This document shows, in pieces, positions 57,801 through 64,000 of a stretch of 64,000 bases of DNA (positions within the stretch are counted from its first letter, which is position 1; each line of letters opens with the position of its first letter). The notes beneath the pieces were generated by a model. It saw nothing but the letters and a program-made list of their open reading frames with translations. It was not told the origin of the DNA and made no database searches. The stretch spans positions 2,452,001-2,516,000 of the forward strand of contig NZ_CP029185.2 of the NCBI RefSeq assembly GCF_003096015.2. Reading direction: 5' to 3'. The translations under genes were made by a program, and so were the position numbers. Source of the stretch: Limnobaculum parvum. GTDB lineage: Bacteria > Pseudomonadota > Gammaproteobacteria > Enterobacterales > Enterobacteriaceae.

Positions 57801-60800
57801 TTTACCAGTTCACCACTGCCTGTTAAGCGGTTAGCCAGCGTACTGTTATTGACAAAATCTAACTGCAATACGCTATTGTTGGTCACATTCCCCACACCCA
57901 GCGAACCACCCTGTGTCGCTTTCAATGTTCCTGCGCTAATGGTGCTACCACCGCTATAGGTACTCACCCCGCTCAGGGTCAGCACGCCTGCGCCGGTTTT
58001 TATCAAACTGCCGGTGCCGTTAATATCTCCGCTGAAGGTAGTATTCGCGGTATTGTTGGTAGTCAGTGCAGCGCTGCCTAAGCTGATATGACCGGTTCCA
58101 CTCAGGTTATTGGCCTGTTGCGCGAAACCATTTAAATCCAGCGTACCGCTATCGGCAATACTCACATCGCTGCTGGTAGCAAAAGCATCGGCAATGCCCG
58201 CCTGTAGCGTTCCGGCATTAATCAGGGTGCTGCCGGTGTAAGTATTGACGGAGGAGAGTTGTAAGGTACCTAGCCCTGCTTTGGTCAGGCTCTTGCCGTC
58301 CCAGCCGCTGGTAAAGGTGCCGGTTTGGTCTGCCAGTACCACGTCCACATTAAACAGGTCACCGGCATTGGCTAGCGTAAAGGTTCCGTTGCCCAGTGGA
58401 GAACCGGCTTCCCAAGTCAGGCCAAAGCCCACGTTGTAGTCTGCGTTATTGACTACCCGTCCGGCCAGTATCAGGTAATCTACGCTGCTGGCGGCACCGT
58501 CCAAATTGACTGTCGTAAAGTCACCGGTGATGCCTCCGGTTCCAGTGGTGTGGATCACGGTAAACTCGGTGCTGGTTAAATCGCTGGCATTGGTTGGTGC
58601 TTCTGTGGTCAATCCGGTGATATTCAGCGTGCCGCCTAACGCAGCGCTATCCGCCGTAATCACCGGTTGAACATTACCGATGGCAACATTCAGTATGGCG
58701 CTGGCGTTCTGTGTGAGTGCGCCGCTCAGGTTCAGTGAAGCATCTGCCGCCAGCGATGTGCTGGCCCCGTCCGCCGTGGTCAGGCTGTTGCCGTTAAATG
58801 CGCCGCTCTGGGTAAAATTCAGCGTGCCCTGATCGACATGGATGATGCCTTGAGTTGAGCCTACGCCGTTCAACGTGGCGGTGCCGGTACCTGATTTGGT
58901 CAGGCTGCCGGTACCGCTTAACACATTGCTTAATGTGCTGTCGCTGGCGAAGTTCAGTTCTAGCAGCGCGGCGTTATCAACGGTGCCGGTTCCCAACGCG
59001 CTGCCCTGAGTGGCTATGAGTTTCCCGCTGCTGAGGCTGCTGCCTCCCTGATAGGTGTTGATTCCGCTTAACGTTAGCGTACCGGTACCGGTTTTAGTCA
59101 AACTGCCGGTGCCCTCTATCACGCCGCTAAAGGCCGTGTTAGCACTGTTGTTGGCGGTTAATTCGGCGCTGCCCAGCAGAATACTGCCCGCGCCCGTCAG
59201 GTTATTCGCCTGTTGGTCGAAATCATTCAGATCCAGCGTAGCACCGCTGGCTACCGTCACGTCACTACTGGTAGCGAAGGCATCGGCAATGCCCGCTTGT
59301 AGCGTTCCGGCATTAATCAGGGTGCTGCCGGTGTAAGTATTGACGGAGGAGAGTTGTAAGGTACCTAGCCCTGCTTTGGTCAAGCTCTTACCGTCCCAGT
59401 CGCTGGTAAAGGTGCCGGTTTGGTCTGCCAGTACCACGTCCACATTAAACAGGTCATCGGTAGCTAGCGTAAAGGTTCCGTTACCTAACGCTTCACCCGC
59501 TTGCCAAGTCAGGCCAAAGCCCACGTTGTAGTCAATATTGTTGACCACCCGACCGGCTAAGATCAGGTAATCTACGCTGCTGGCGGCACCGTCCAAATTG
59601 ACTGTCGTAAAGTCACCGGTGATGCCTCCGGTTCCAGTAGTGTGGATCACGGTAAACTCGGTGCTGGTTAAATCGCTGGCATTGGTTGGCGCTTCTGTGG
59701 TCAATCCAGTGATATTCAGCGTGCCGCCTAACGCGGCGCTCTCCGCCGTGATCGCCGGTTGAACGTTACCGATGGCAACATTCAGTATGGCGCTGGCGCT
59801 TTGTGTCAGTGCGCCATTCAGGTTCAGTGAAGCATCTGCCGCCAGCGATGTGCTGGCCCCGTCCGCCGTGGTCAGGCTGTTGCCGTTAAATACGCCGCTC
59901 TGGGCAAAATTTAACGTGCCCTGATCGACATTGATGATGCCTTGAGTTGAGCCTACGCCGTTCAACGTGGCGGTGCCGACACCTGATTTAGTCAGGCTGC
60001 CGGTGCCGCTTAACACATTGCTTAATGTGCTGTCGCTGGCGAAGTTCAGTTCTAACAGCGCGGCGTTATCAACGGTGCCGGTTCCCAGCGCGCTGCCCTG
60101 AGTGGCAATGAGGTTCCCGCTGCTGAGGCTGCTGCCTCCCTGATAGGTGTTGATACCGCTTAACGTTAGCGTACCGGTACCGGTTTTAGTCAGGCTGCCG
60201 GTGCCCTCTATCACGCCGCTAAAGGCCGTATTGGCACTGTTGTTGGCGGTTAATTCGGCGCTGCCCAGCAGGATGCTGCCCGCGCCCGTCAGGTTATTGG
60301 CCTGTTGGTCGAAATCATTCAGATCCAGCGTAGCACCGCTGGCTACCGTCACGTCGCTGCTGGTAGCAAAAGCATCGGCAATACCCGCTTGTAGCGTTCC
60401 GGCATTAATCAGGGTGCTGCCGGTGTAAGTATTGACGGAGGAGAGTTGTAACGTTCCCAATCCTGCTTTGGTCAAGCTCTTGCCGTCCCAACCGCTGGTA
60501 AAGGTGCCGGTTTGGTCTGCCAGTACCACGTCCACATTAAATAGATCATCGGCATTGGCTAGCGTAAAGGTTCCGTGACCTAACGCTTCACCCGCTTCCC
60601 AAGTCAGGCCAAAGCCAATGTTGTAATCAATATTGTTAACCACCCGACCGGCTAAGATCAGGTAATCCACGCTGCTGGCGGCACCGCCTAAATCAAGGCT
60701 ACTAAAGTCACCGGTGATGCCTCCGGTTCCAGTGGTGTGGATCACGGTAAACTCGGTGCTGGTTAAATCGCTGGCATTGGTTGGCGCTTCTGTGGTCAAT

Positions 60801-63800
60801 CCAGTGATATTCAGCGTGCCGCCTAACGTTGCGCTATCCGCCGTAATCACTGGCTGTACACTACCAACCGCAACATTCAGTATGGCGCTGGCGTTCTGTG
60901 TGAGTGCGCCGCTCAGGTTCAGTGAAGCATCTGCCGCCAGCGATGTGCTGGCCCCGTCCGCCGTGGTCAGGCTGTTGCCGTTAAATACGCCGCTCTGGGT
61001 AAAATTCAGCGTGCCCTGATCGACATGGATGATGCCTTGAGTTGAGCCTACGCCGTTCAACGTGGCGGTGCCGGTACCTGATTTGGTCAGGCTGCCGGTA
61101 CCGCTTAACACATTGCTTAATGTGCTGTCGCTGGCGAAGTTCAGTTCTAGCAGCGCGGCGTTATCAACGGTGCCGGTTCCCAACGCGCTGCCCTGAGTGG
61201 CTATGAGTTTCCCGCTGCTGAGGCTGCTGCCTCCCTGATAGGTGTTGATTCCGCTTAACGTTAGCGTACCGGTACCGGTTTTAGTCAGGCTGCCGGTGCC
61301 CTCTATCACGCCGCTAAAGGCCGTATTGGCACTGCTGTTAGCGGTTAATTCGGCGCTGCCCAGCAGAATGCTGCCCGCGCCCGTCAGGTTATTCGCCTGT
61401 TGGTCAAAATTATTCAGATCCAGCGTAGCGCCGCTGGCTACCGTCACGTCGCTGCTGGTAGCAAAAGCATCGGCAATGCCCGCTTGTAGCGTTCCGGCAT
61501 TAATCAGGGTGCTGCCGGTGTAAGTATTGACGGAGGAGAGTTGTAAGGTACCTAGCCCTGCTTTGGTCAAACTCTTGCCGTCCCAGCCGCTGGTAAAGGT
61601 GCCGGTTTGATCTGCCAGTACCACGTCCACATTAAACAGGTCATCGGCATTGGCTAGCGTAAAGGTTCCGTTACCCAGTGAAGAACCGGCTTCCCAAGTC
61701 AGGCCAAAGCCCACGTTGTAGTCCGCGTTGTTGACTACCCGTCCGTCCAGTATCAGGTAATCTACGCTGCTGGCGGCACCGTCCAAATTGACTGTCGTAA
61801 AGTCGCCGCTGATACCGCCTGCGCCGGTGGTATGTATCACGGTAAATTCGGTATTGGTGAGGGCACTGGCGCTGGTTGGCGCTTCTGTGGTCAATCCAGT
61901 GATATTCAACGTGCCGCTTAACGCGGCGCTCTCCGCCGTGATCGCCGGTTGAACGTTACCGATGGCAACATTCAGTATGGCGCTGGCGCTTTGTGTCAGT
62001 GCGCCACTCAGGTTCAGTGAAGCATCTGCCACCAGCGATGTGCTGGCCCCGTCCGCCGTGGTTAGGCTGTTGCCGTTAAATACGCCGCTCTGGGCAAAAT
62101 TTAACGTGCCCTGATCGACATGGATGATGCCTTGAGTTGAGCCTACGCCGTTCAACGTGGCGGTGCCGGCACCTGATTTAGTCAGGCCGCCCGTACCGCT
62201 TAACACATTGCTTAACGTGCTGTCGCTGGCGAAGTTCAGTTCCAGCAGCGCGGTGTTATCAACGGTGCCGGTTCCCAGCGCGCTGCCCTGAGTGGCAATG
62301 AGGTTCCCGCTGCTGAGGCTGCTGCCTCCCTGATAGGTGTTGATTCCGCTTAACGTTAGCGTACCGGTACCGGTTTTAGTCAGGCTGCCGGTGCCCTCTA
62401 TCACGCCGCTAAAGGCAGTATTGGCACTGTTGTTGGCGGTTAATTCGGCGCTGCCCAGCAGAATGCTGCCCGCGCCCGTCAGGTTATTCGCCTGTTGGTC
62501 AAAATCATTCAGATCCAGCGTAGCGCCGCTGGCTACCGTCACGTCACTACTGGTAGCGAAGGCATCGGCAATGCCCGCCTGTAGCGTTCCGGCATTAATC
62601 AGGCTGCTGCCGGTGTAAGTATTGACGGAGGAGAGTTGTAAGGTACCTAGCCCTGCTTTGGTCAAACTCTTGCCGTCCCAGTCGCTGGTAAAGGTGCCGG
62701 TTTGATCTGCCAGTACCACGTCCACATTAAATAGGTCATCGGCATTGGCTAGCGTAAAGGTTCCGTTGCCCAGTGGAGAACCGGCTTCCCAAGTCAGGCC
62801 AAAGCCCACGTTGTAGTCTGCGTTATTGACTACCCGTCCGGCCAGTATCAGGTAATCTACGCTGCTGGCGGCACCGTCCAAATTGACTGTCGTAAAGTCA
62901 CCGGTGATGCCTCCGGTTCCAGTAGTGTGGATCACGGTAAACTCGGTGCTGGTTAAATCGCTGGCATTGGTTGGCGCTTCTGTGGTCAATCCAGTGATAT
63001 TCAGCGTGCCGCCTAACGCGGCGCTATCCGCCGTGATCGCCGGTTGAACGTTACCGATGGCAACATTCAGTATGGCGCTGGCGTTCTGTGTGAGTGCACC
63101 GCTCAGGTTCAGTGAAGCATCTGCCGCCAGCGATGTGCTGGCCCCGTCCGCCGTGGTCAGGCTGTTGCCGTTAAATGCGCCGCTCTGGGCAAAATTCAGC
63201 GTGCCCTGATCGACATGGATGATGCCTTGAGTTGAACCTACGCCGTTCAACGTGGCGGTGCCGGTACCTGATTTAGTCAAGCTGCCGGTACCGCTTAACA
63301 CATTGCTTAATGTGCTGTCGCTGGCGAAGTTCAGTTCTAGCAGCGCGGCGTTATCAACGGTGCCGGTTCCCAGTGCGCTGCCCTGAGTGGCAATGACTTT
63401 CCCGCTGCTGAGGCTGCTACCGCCCTGATAGGTGTTGATACCGCTTAACGTTAGCGTACCGGTACCGGTTTTAGTCAGGCTACCGGTGCCCTCTATCACG
63501 CCGCTAAAGGCCGTATTGGCACTGTTGTTGGCGGTTAATTCGGCGCTGCCCAGCAGAATGCTGCCCGCGCCCGTCAGGTTATTCGCCTGTTGGTCAAAAT
63601 CATTCAGATCCAGCGTAGCACCGCTGGCTACCGTTACATCGCTGCTGGTAGCAAAAGCATCGGCAATGCCCGCCTGTAGCGTTCCGGCATTAATCAGGGT
63701 GCTACCGGTGTAAGTATTGACGGAGGAGAGTTGTAAGGTACCTAGCCCTGCTTTGGTCAAACTCTTGCCGTCCCAGCCGCTGGTAAAGGTGCCGGTTTGG

Positions 63801-64000
63801 TCTGCCAGTACCACGTCCACATTAAACAGGTCATCGGTAGCTAGCGTAAAGGTTCCGTTACCTAACGCTTCACCCGCTTCCCAAGTCAGGCCAAAGCCAA
63901 TGTTGTAGTCAATATTGTTAACCACCCGACCGGCTAAGATCAGGTAATCTACGCTGCTGGCGGCACCGCCTAAATCAAGGCTACTAAAGTCACCGGTGAT
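51833..64000 (-). CDS. Giant autotransporter with tandem PATR-type repeats (3' part; 5' end beyond window)
   Basis: The minus-strand frame is open from the stop at 51,833 to the window edge, more than 4,050 codons, with no signal peptide yet reached. The C-terminal 278 residues form a type V autotransporter beta barrel, from about SWGRIIGGHTESKAASGHVD to the terminal aromatic ending GAVGVRYVW. Before it lies an autochaperone-like region (LLTLSTVLGDDNSATDKLVV, ending NWYLRS). The passenger is built from about ten repeat units of about 365 residues, each with about three passenger-associated transport repeats such as LTKAGLGTLQLSSVNTYTG. It should be a surface adhesin or biofilm-type protein; the ligand is unknown. 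The terminator at 51,772 ends its transcript. Confidence 0.93.
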   Translation of the reverse strand: MTGDFSSLDLGGAASSVDYLILAGRVVNNIDYNIGFGLTWEAGEALGNGTFTLATDDLFNVDVVLADQTGTFTSGWDGKSLTKAGLGTLQLSSVNTYTGSTLINAGTLQAGIADAFATSSDVTVASGATLDLNDFDQQANNLTGAGSILLGSAELTANNSANTAFSGVIEGTGSLTKTGTGTLTLSGINTYQGGSSLSSGKVIATQGSALGTGTVDNAALLELNFASDSTLSNVLSGTGSLTKSGTGTATLNGVGSTQGIIHVDQGTLNFAQSGAFNGNSLTTADGASTSLAADASLNLSGALTQNASAILNVAIGNVQPAITADSAALGGTLNITGLTTEAPTNASDLTSTEFTVIHTTGTGGITGDFTTVNLDGAASSVDYLILAGRVVNNADYNVGFGLTWEAGSPLGNGTFTLANADDLFNVDVVLADQTGTFTSDWDGKSLTKAGLGTLQLSSVNTYTGSSLINAGTLQAGIADAFATSSDVTVASGATLDLNDFDQQANNLTGAGSILLGSAELTANNSANTAFSGVIEGTGSLTKTGTGTLTLSGINTYQGGSSLSSGNLIATQGSALGTGTVDNTALLELNFASDSTLSNVLSGTGGLTKSGAGTATLNGVGSTQGIIHVDQGTLNFAQSGVFNGNSLTTADGASTSLVADASLNLSGALTQSASAILNVAIGNVQPAITAESAALSGTLNITGLTTEAPTSASALTNTEFTVIHTTGAGGISGDFTTVNLDGAASSVDYLILDGRVVNNADYNVGFGLTWEAGSSLGNGTFTLANADDLFNVDVVLADQTGTFTSGWDGKSLTKAGLGTLQLSSVNTYTGSTLINAGTLQAGIADAFATSSDVTVASGATLDLNNFDQQANNLTGAGSILLGSAELTANSSANTAFSGVIEGTGSLTKTGTGTLTLSGINTYQGGSSLSSGKLIATQGSALGTGTVDNAALLELNFASDSTLSNVLSGTGSLTKSGTGTATLNGVGSTQGIIHVDQGTLNFTQSGVFNGNSLTTADGASTSLAADASLNLSGALTQNASAILNVAVGSVQPVITADSATLGGTLNITGLTTEAPTNASDLTSTEFTVIHTTGTGGITGDFSSLDLGGAASSVDYLILAGRVVNNIDYNIGFGLTWEAGEALGHGTFTLANADDLFNVDVVLADQTGTFTSGWDGKSLTKAGLGTLQLSSVNTYTGSTLINAGTLQAGIADAFATSSDVTVASGATLDLNDFDQQANNLTGAGSILLGSAELTANNSANTAFSGVIEGTGSLTKTGTGTLTLSGINTYQGGSSLSSGNLIATQGSALGTGTVDNAALLELNFASDSTLSNVLSGTGSLTKSGVGTATLNGVGSTQGIINVDQGTLNFAQSGVFNGNSLTTADGASTSLAADASLNLNGALTQSASAILNVAIGNVQPAITAESAALGGTLNITGLTTEAPTNASDLTSTEFTVIHTTGTGGITGDFTTVNLDGAASSVDYLILAGRVVNNIDYNVGFGLTWQAGEALGNGTFTLATDDLFNVDVVLADQTGTFTSDWDGKSLTKAGLGTLQLSSVNTYTGSTLINAGTLQAGIADAFATSSDVTVASGATLDLNDFDQQANNLTGAGSILLGSAELTANNSANTAFSGVIEGTGSLTKTGTGTLTLSGINTYQGGSSLSSGKLIATQGSALGTGTVDNAALLELNFASDSTLSNVLSGTGSLTKSGTGTATLNGVGSTQGIIHVDQGTLNFTQSGAFNGNSLTTADGASTSLAADASLNLSGALTQNASAILNVAIGNVQPVITADSAALGGTLNITGLTTEAPTNASDLTSTEFTVIHTTGTGGITGDFTTVNLDGAASSVDYLILAGRVVNNADYNVGFGLTWEAGSPLGNGTFTLANAGDLFNVDVVLADQTGTFTSGWDGKSLTKAGLGTLQLSSVNTYTGSTLINAGTLQAGIADAFATSSDVSIADSGTLDLNGFAQQANNLSGTGHISLGSAALTTNNTANTTFSGDINGTGSLIKTGAGVLTLSGVSTYSGGSTISAGTLKATQGGSLGVGNVTNNSVLQLDFVNNSTLANRLTGSGELVKAGSGNATLSGLGSSQGIVNVDGGTLTLAQGDTFVASSLNTASGATTAIANDTRLNISGALTQNDGATLNVALGTTPPTITASTAVLDGTLNISGFTESAPTNASELINTQFTIIHTTGGITGDFSNVNLGGATNSADYLQLASHVVNGLDYNVGFGLTWEAGDTLGNGTFTLTNISDSFNVDVVLADQTGTFTSGWDGKSLTKAGLGTLQLSSVNTYTGSTLINAGTLQAGIADAFATSSDVTVASGATLDLNDFDQQANNLTGAGSILLGSAELTANSSANTAFSGVIEGTGSLTKTGTGTLTLSGINTYQGGSSLSSGNLIATQGSALGTGTVDNAALLELNFASDSTLSNVLSGTGSLTKSGAGTATLNGVGSTQGIIHVDQGTLNFAQSGAFNGNSLTTADGASTSLAADASLNLSGALTQNASAILNVAIGNVQPVITADSAALGGTLNITGFTTGAPTSASALTNTEFTVIHTTGAGGISGDFTTVNLDGAASSVDYLILAGRVVNNADYNVGFGLTWEAGSSLGNGTFTLANTDDLFNVDVVLADQTGTFTSGWDGKSLTKAGLGTLQFSSVNTYTGSTLINAGTLQAGIADAFATSSDVSIADSGTLDLNGFAQQANNLSGTGHISLGSAALTTNNTANTTFSGDINGTGSLIKTGAGVLTLSGVSTYSGGSTISAGTLDITQAGALGTGNVTNNSVLQLDFANDSTLTNVLSGSGNLVKSGAGNAILNAVGSSQGTVNINAGTLTLAQGGAFNASSLTTAGGSAIELATDATLNLSGVLTQQSDAMLGVRLGSVEPLITASAAALGGTLKVVGIDTSAIPDKASEIPSGLFTIIHTTGGITGDFDSVDLNGASSSADYLIVNAAKSLNNNDYNVGFGLTWLAGADMGNGTFTLVNQDDTFNVDIALANGAASATGWDGKSLTKEGAGTLILSAANLYTGNTVVNNGLLRTDIADAFANSANVVIGNNGTLNLNSFDQQINNLTGNGNIVLGNAVLTANSNASSTFDGAISGHGSLIKAGSEALTLSGMNFYSGGTTITQGRLIGTQGNALGVNGIVNNAELELAFAQNGILNNQLTGSGNLIKSGSGIAILAHNNSSQGNVSVNQGVLHLTQEGVFSAANYDSAVGATTSLATNATLDVSNQFNINGVLDVVARGNPPLITADSANIGSVAVINVAGYSAPETTTASQLANSLFTIIQTSAPGNLTGHFASGTAGGAVSPVDYLSITSINDGNKFDVGLALSWYAAHTGLPAKAIGDFTLTGQNEYFDLDALLMDEVANPASGWDGKSLTKAGAGTLELSKANLYTGATLINGGTLLAGHSDIIAQSSQLIIGEGASFDLNSFDQHVNNLTGSGHVVLGDAQLIANNSVDSTFSGAIDGFGSLSKTGSGTLTLTNDNTFTGSTTINEGTLQLGNGGTTGRVAGALVTNAQLTFNHSDNYAYGGVISGNGMLTQQGTGQLSFNQNQTYSGATNVNAGSLVLMNEALLATSSVSVAEGAILGGYGGVAGDVINHGLLAVADALPGMSDSPTGVFTVGGQLVNSGELRMASLLPASQLVVKGNYVGNNGLLTLSTVLGDDNSATDKLVVQGDTSGSTRVVVNNSGGNGAATVNGIEIIHVGGQSNGQFALANRVVAGAYEYSLNQGLPTQADGNWYLRSVSDEGDDTPQWRPESGAYLGNQSMAALMQIHTLFDRQGAQYTQNDGSSWGRIIGGHTESKAASGHVDMNGDYSLVQFGTDIAAYQRDNQRLQIGLMGSWGNADTDATGNSDLNGIHHSATGSVNGFNLGAYATWFADVQRQSGAYVDSWTQYGWYDNEVKGEGQRSDSYDSHLWSSSLEIGYSLMLNPQNEKHLLRLTPQAQVIYSRYTADTFTDSSNTAVSGQNNETYSTRLGLRLSDDILDDAYAVQPYAELNWWHHNQNSAVTLDSMHIEENIPKDRGELKLGLQGNFSQRWQGWINVSATDDFDHYQKLEGAVGVRYVW
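54090..64000 (-). repeat. About ten tandem 1.09-kb units in the autotransporter gene
   Basis: Units begin (reading the minus strand) at about 63,925, 62,833, 61,738, 60,643, 59,548, 58,456, 57,367, 56,272 and 55,177, so the period is 1,089-1,095 bases, always a multiple of three. Units 1-6 and 8 look nearly identical; unit 7 is more different in its second half; unit 9 and the next, around 54,090, are clearly diverged. The array runs off the window edge, so more units may exist. Codon-phase length changes (for example TLATDD against TLANADD) show in-frame indels. Confidence 0.9.

Noticed and set aside
56871..63908. Repeated plus-strand open frames of 63-93 codons across the autotransporter array
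   Set aside because: They recur at the same place in every 1.09-kb unit, antisense to the autotransporter, and have the low-complexity composition of a mirrored frame. They are shadows of the repeat, not genes.
54090..64000. CRISPR array
   Set aside because: The repeats are about 1.09 kb, in frame and protein-coding. No short repeats with unique spacers are present anywhere in the window.

Overview
The window looks like a chromosome segment of an enterobacterium (order Enterobacterales). The evidence is the gene content: cytochrome c maturation genes ccmB and ccmA, a LexA-controlled dinI, a tRNA-Arg(CCU) gene of the argW type, a CaiE homologue and an HscC-type Hsp70. The genus cannot be fixed from sequence reading alone. 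Statements about base composition are visual impressions, not computed values.

Layout. (1) 1-1,849 is chromosomal backbone: ccmB (cut by the window edge) and ccmA on the minus strand, then dinI and argW on the plus strand. (2) 1,835-47,251 is a genomic island of about 45.4 kb inserted at the 3' end of argW. It is bounded by an 18-bp direct repeat (1,835-1,852 and 47,234-47,251). A P4-type tyrosine integrase sits just inside the argW end. (3) From 47,252 the backbone resumes with a frameshifted caiE, an hscC / J-domain gene pair, and the 3' part of a giant autotransporter gene on the minus strand (51,833 to beyond 64,000).

The island has three parts. The left part (2,013-7,529) holds the integrase, a DUF2787-like gene, a YfjP/YkfA-type GTPase, a lipoprotein and a frameshifted YubB/DUF1281-like gene. 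The middle (7,591-35,427, all minus strand) is a complete type VI secretion system: tssB-tssC-tssK-tssL-tagL-like-hcp-clpV-vgrG, then an effector cassette (duplicated Tli3-type immunity gene, Tle3-type phospholipase, orphan Tle3 C-terminus, unknown membrane protein, PAAR), then tssM-tssA-tssF-tssG-tssJ-tssE. The right part (36,018-47,012) holds an IS3-family remnant, several unrecognised cargo genes, two YagK/YfjJ-type genes (one broken), alpA, a repeat-containing protein with a probable ribbon-helix-helix tail, and a yfjQ-ecsC-radC-like group familiar from CP4-57-type islands.

Functionally, TssJLM/TagL would form the envelope complex, TssAEFGK the baseplate, TssBC/Hcp/ClpV the tail and its recycling, and VgrG/PAAR the spike. 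The VgrG tail has a transthyretin-like extension next to the Tle3 lipase gene, so Tle3 is the likely VgrG-carried antibacterial effector, and the adjacent double-domain Tli3 protein its immunity protein. The effector cassette looks AT-rich against the GC-richer structural genes, with switches inside vgrG and near the 5' end of tssM; this suggests the cassette was exchanged as a block. Two loci 34 kb apart carry the same tandem GATCG-N7-CGATC operator, which points to a shared island regulator.
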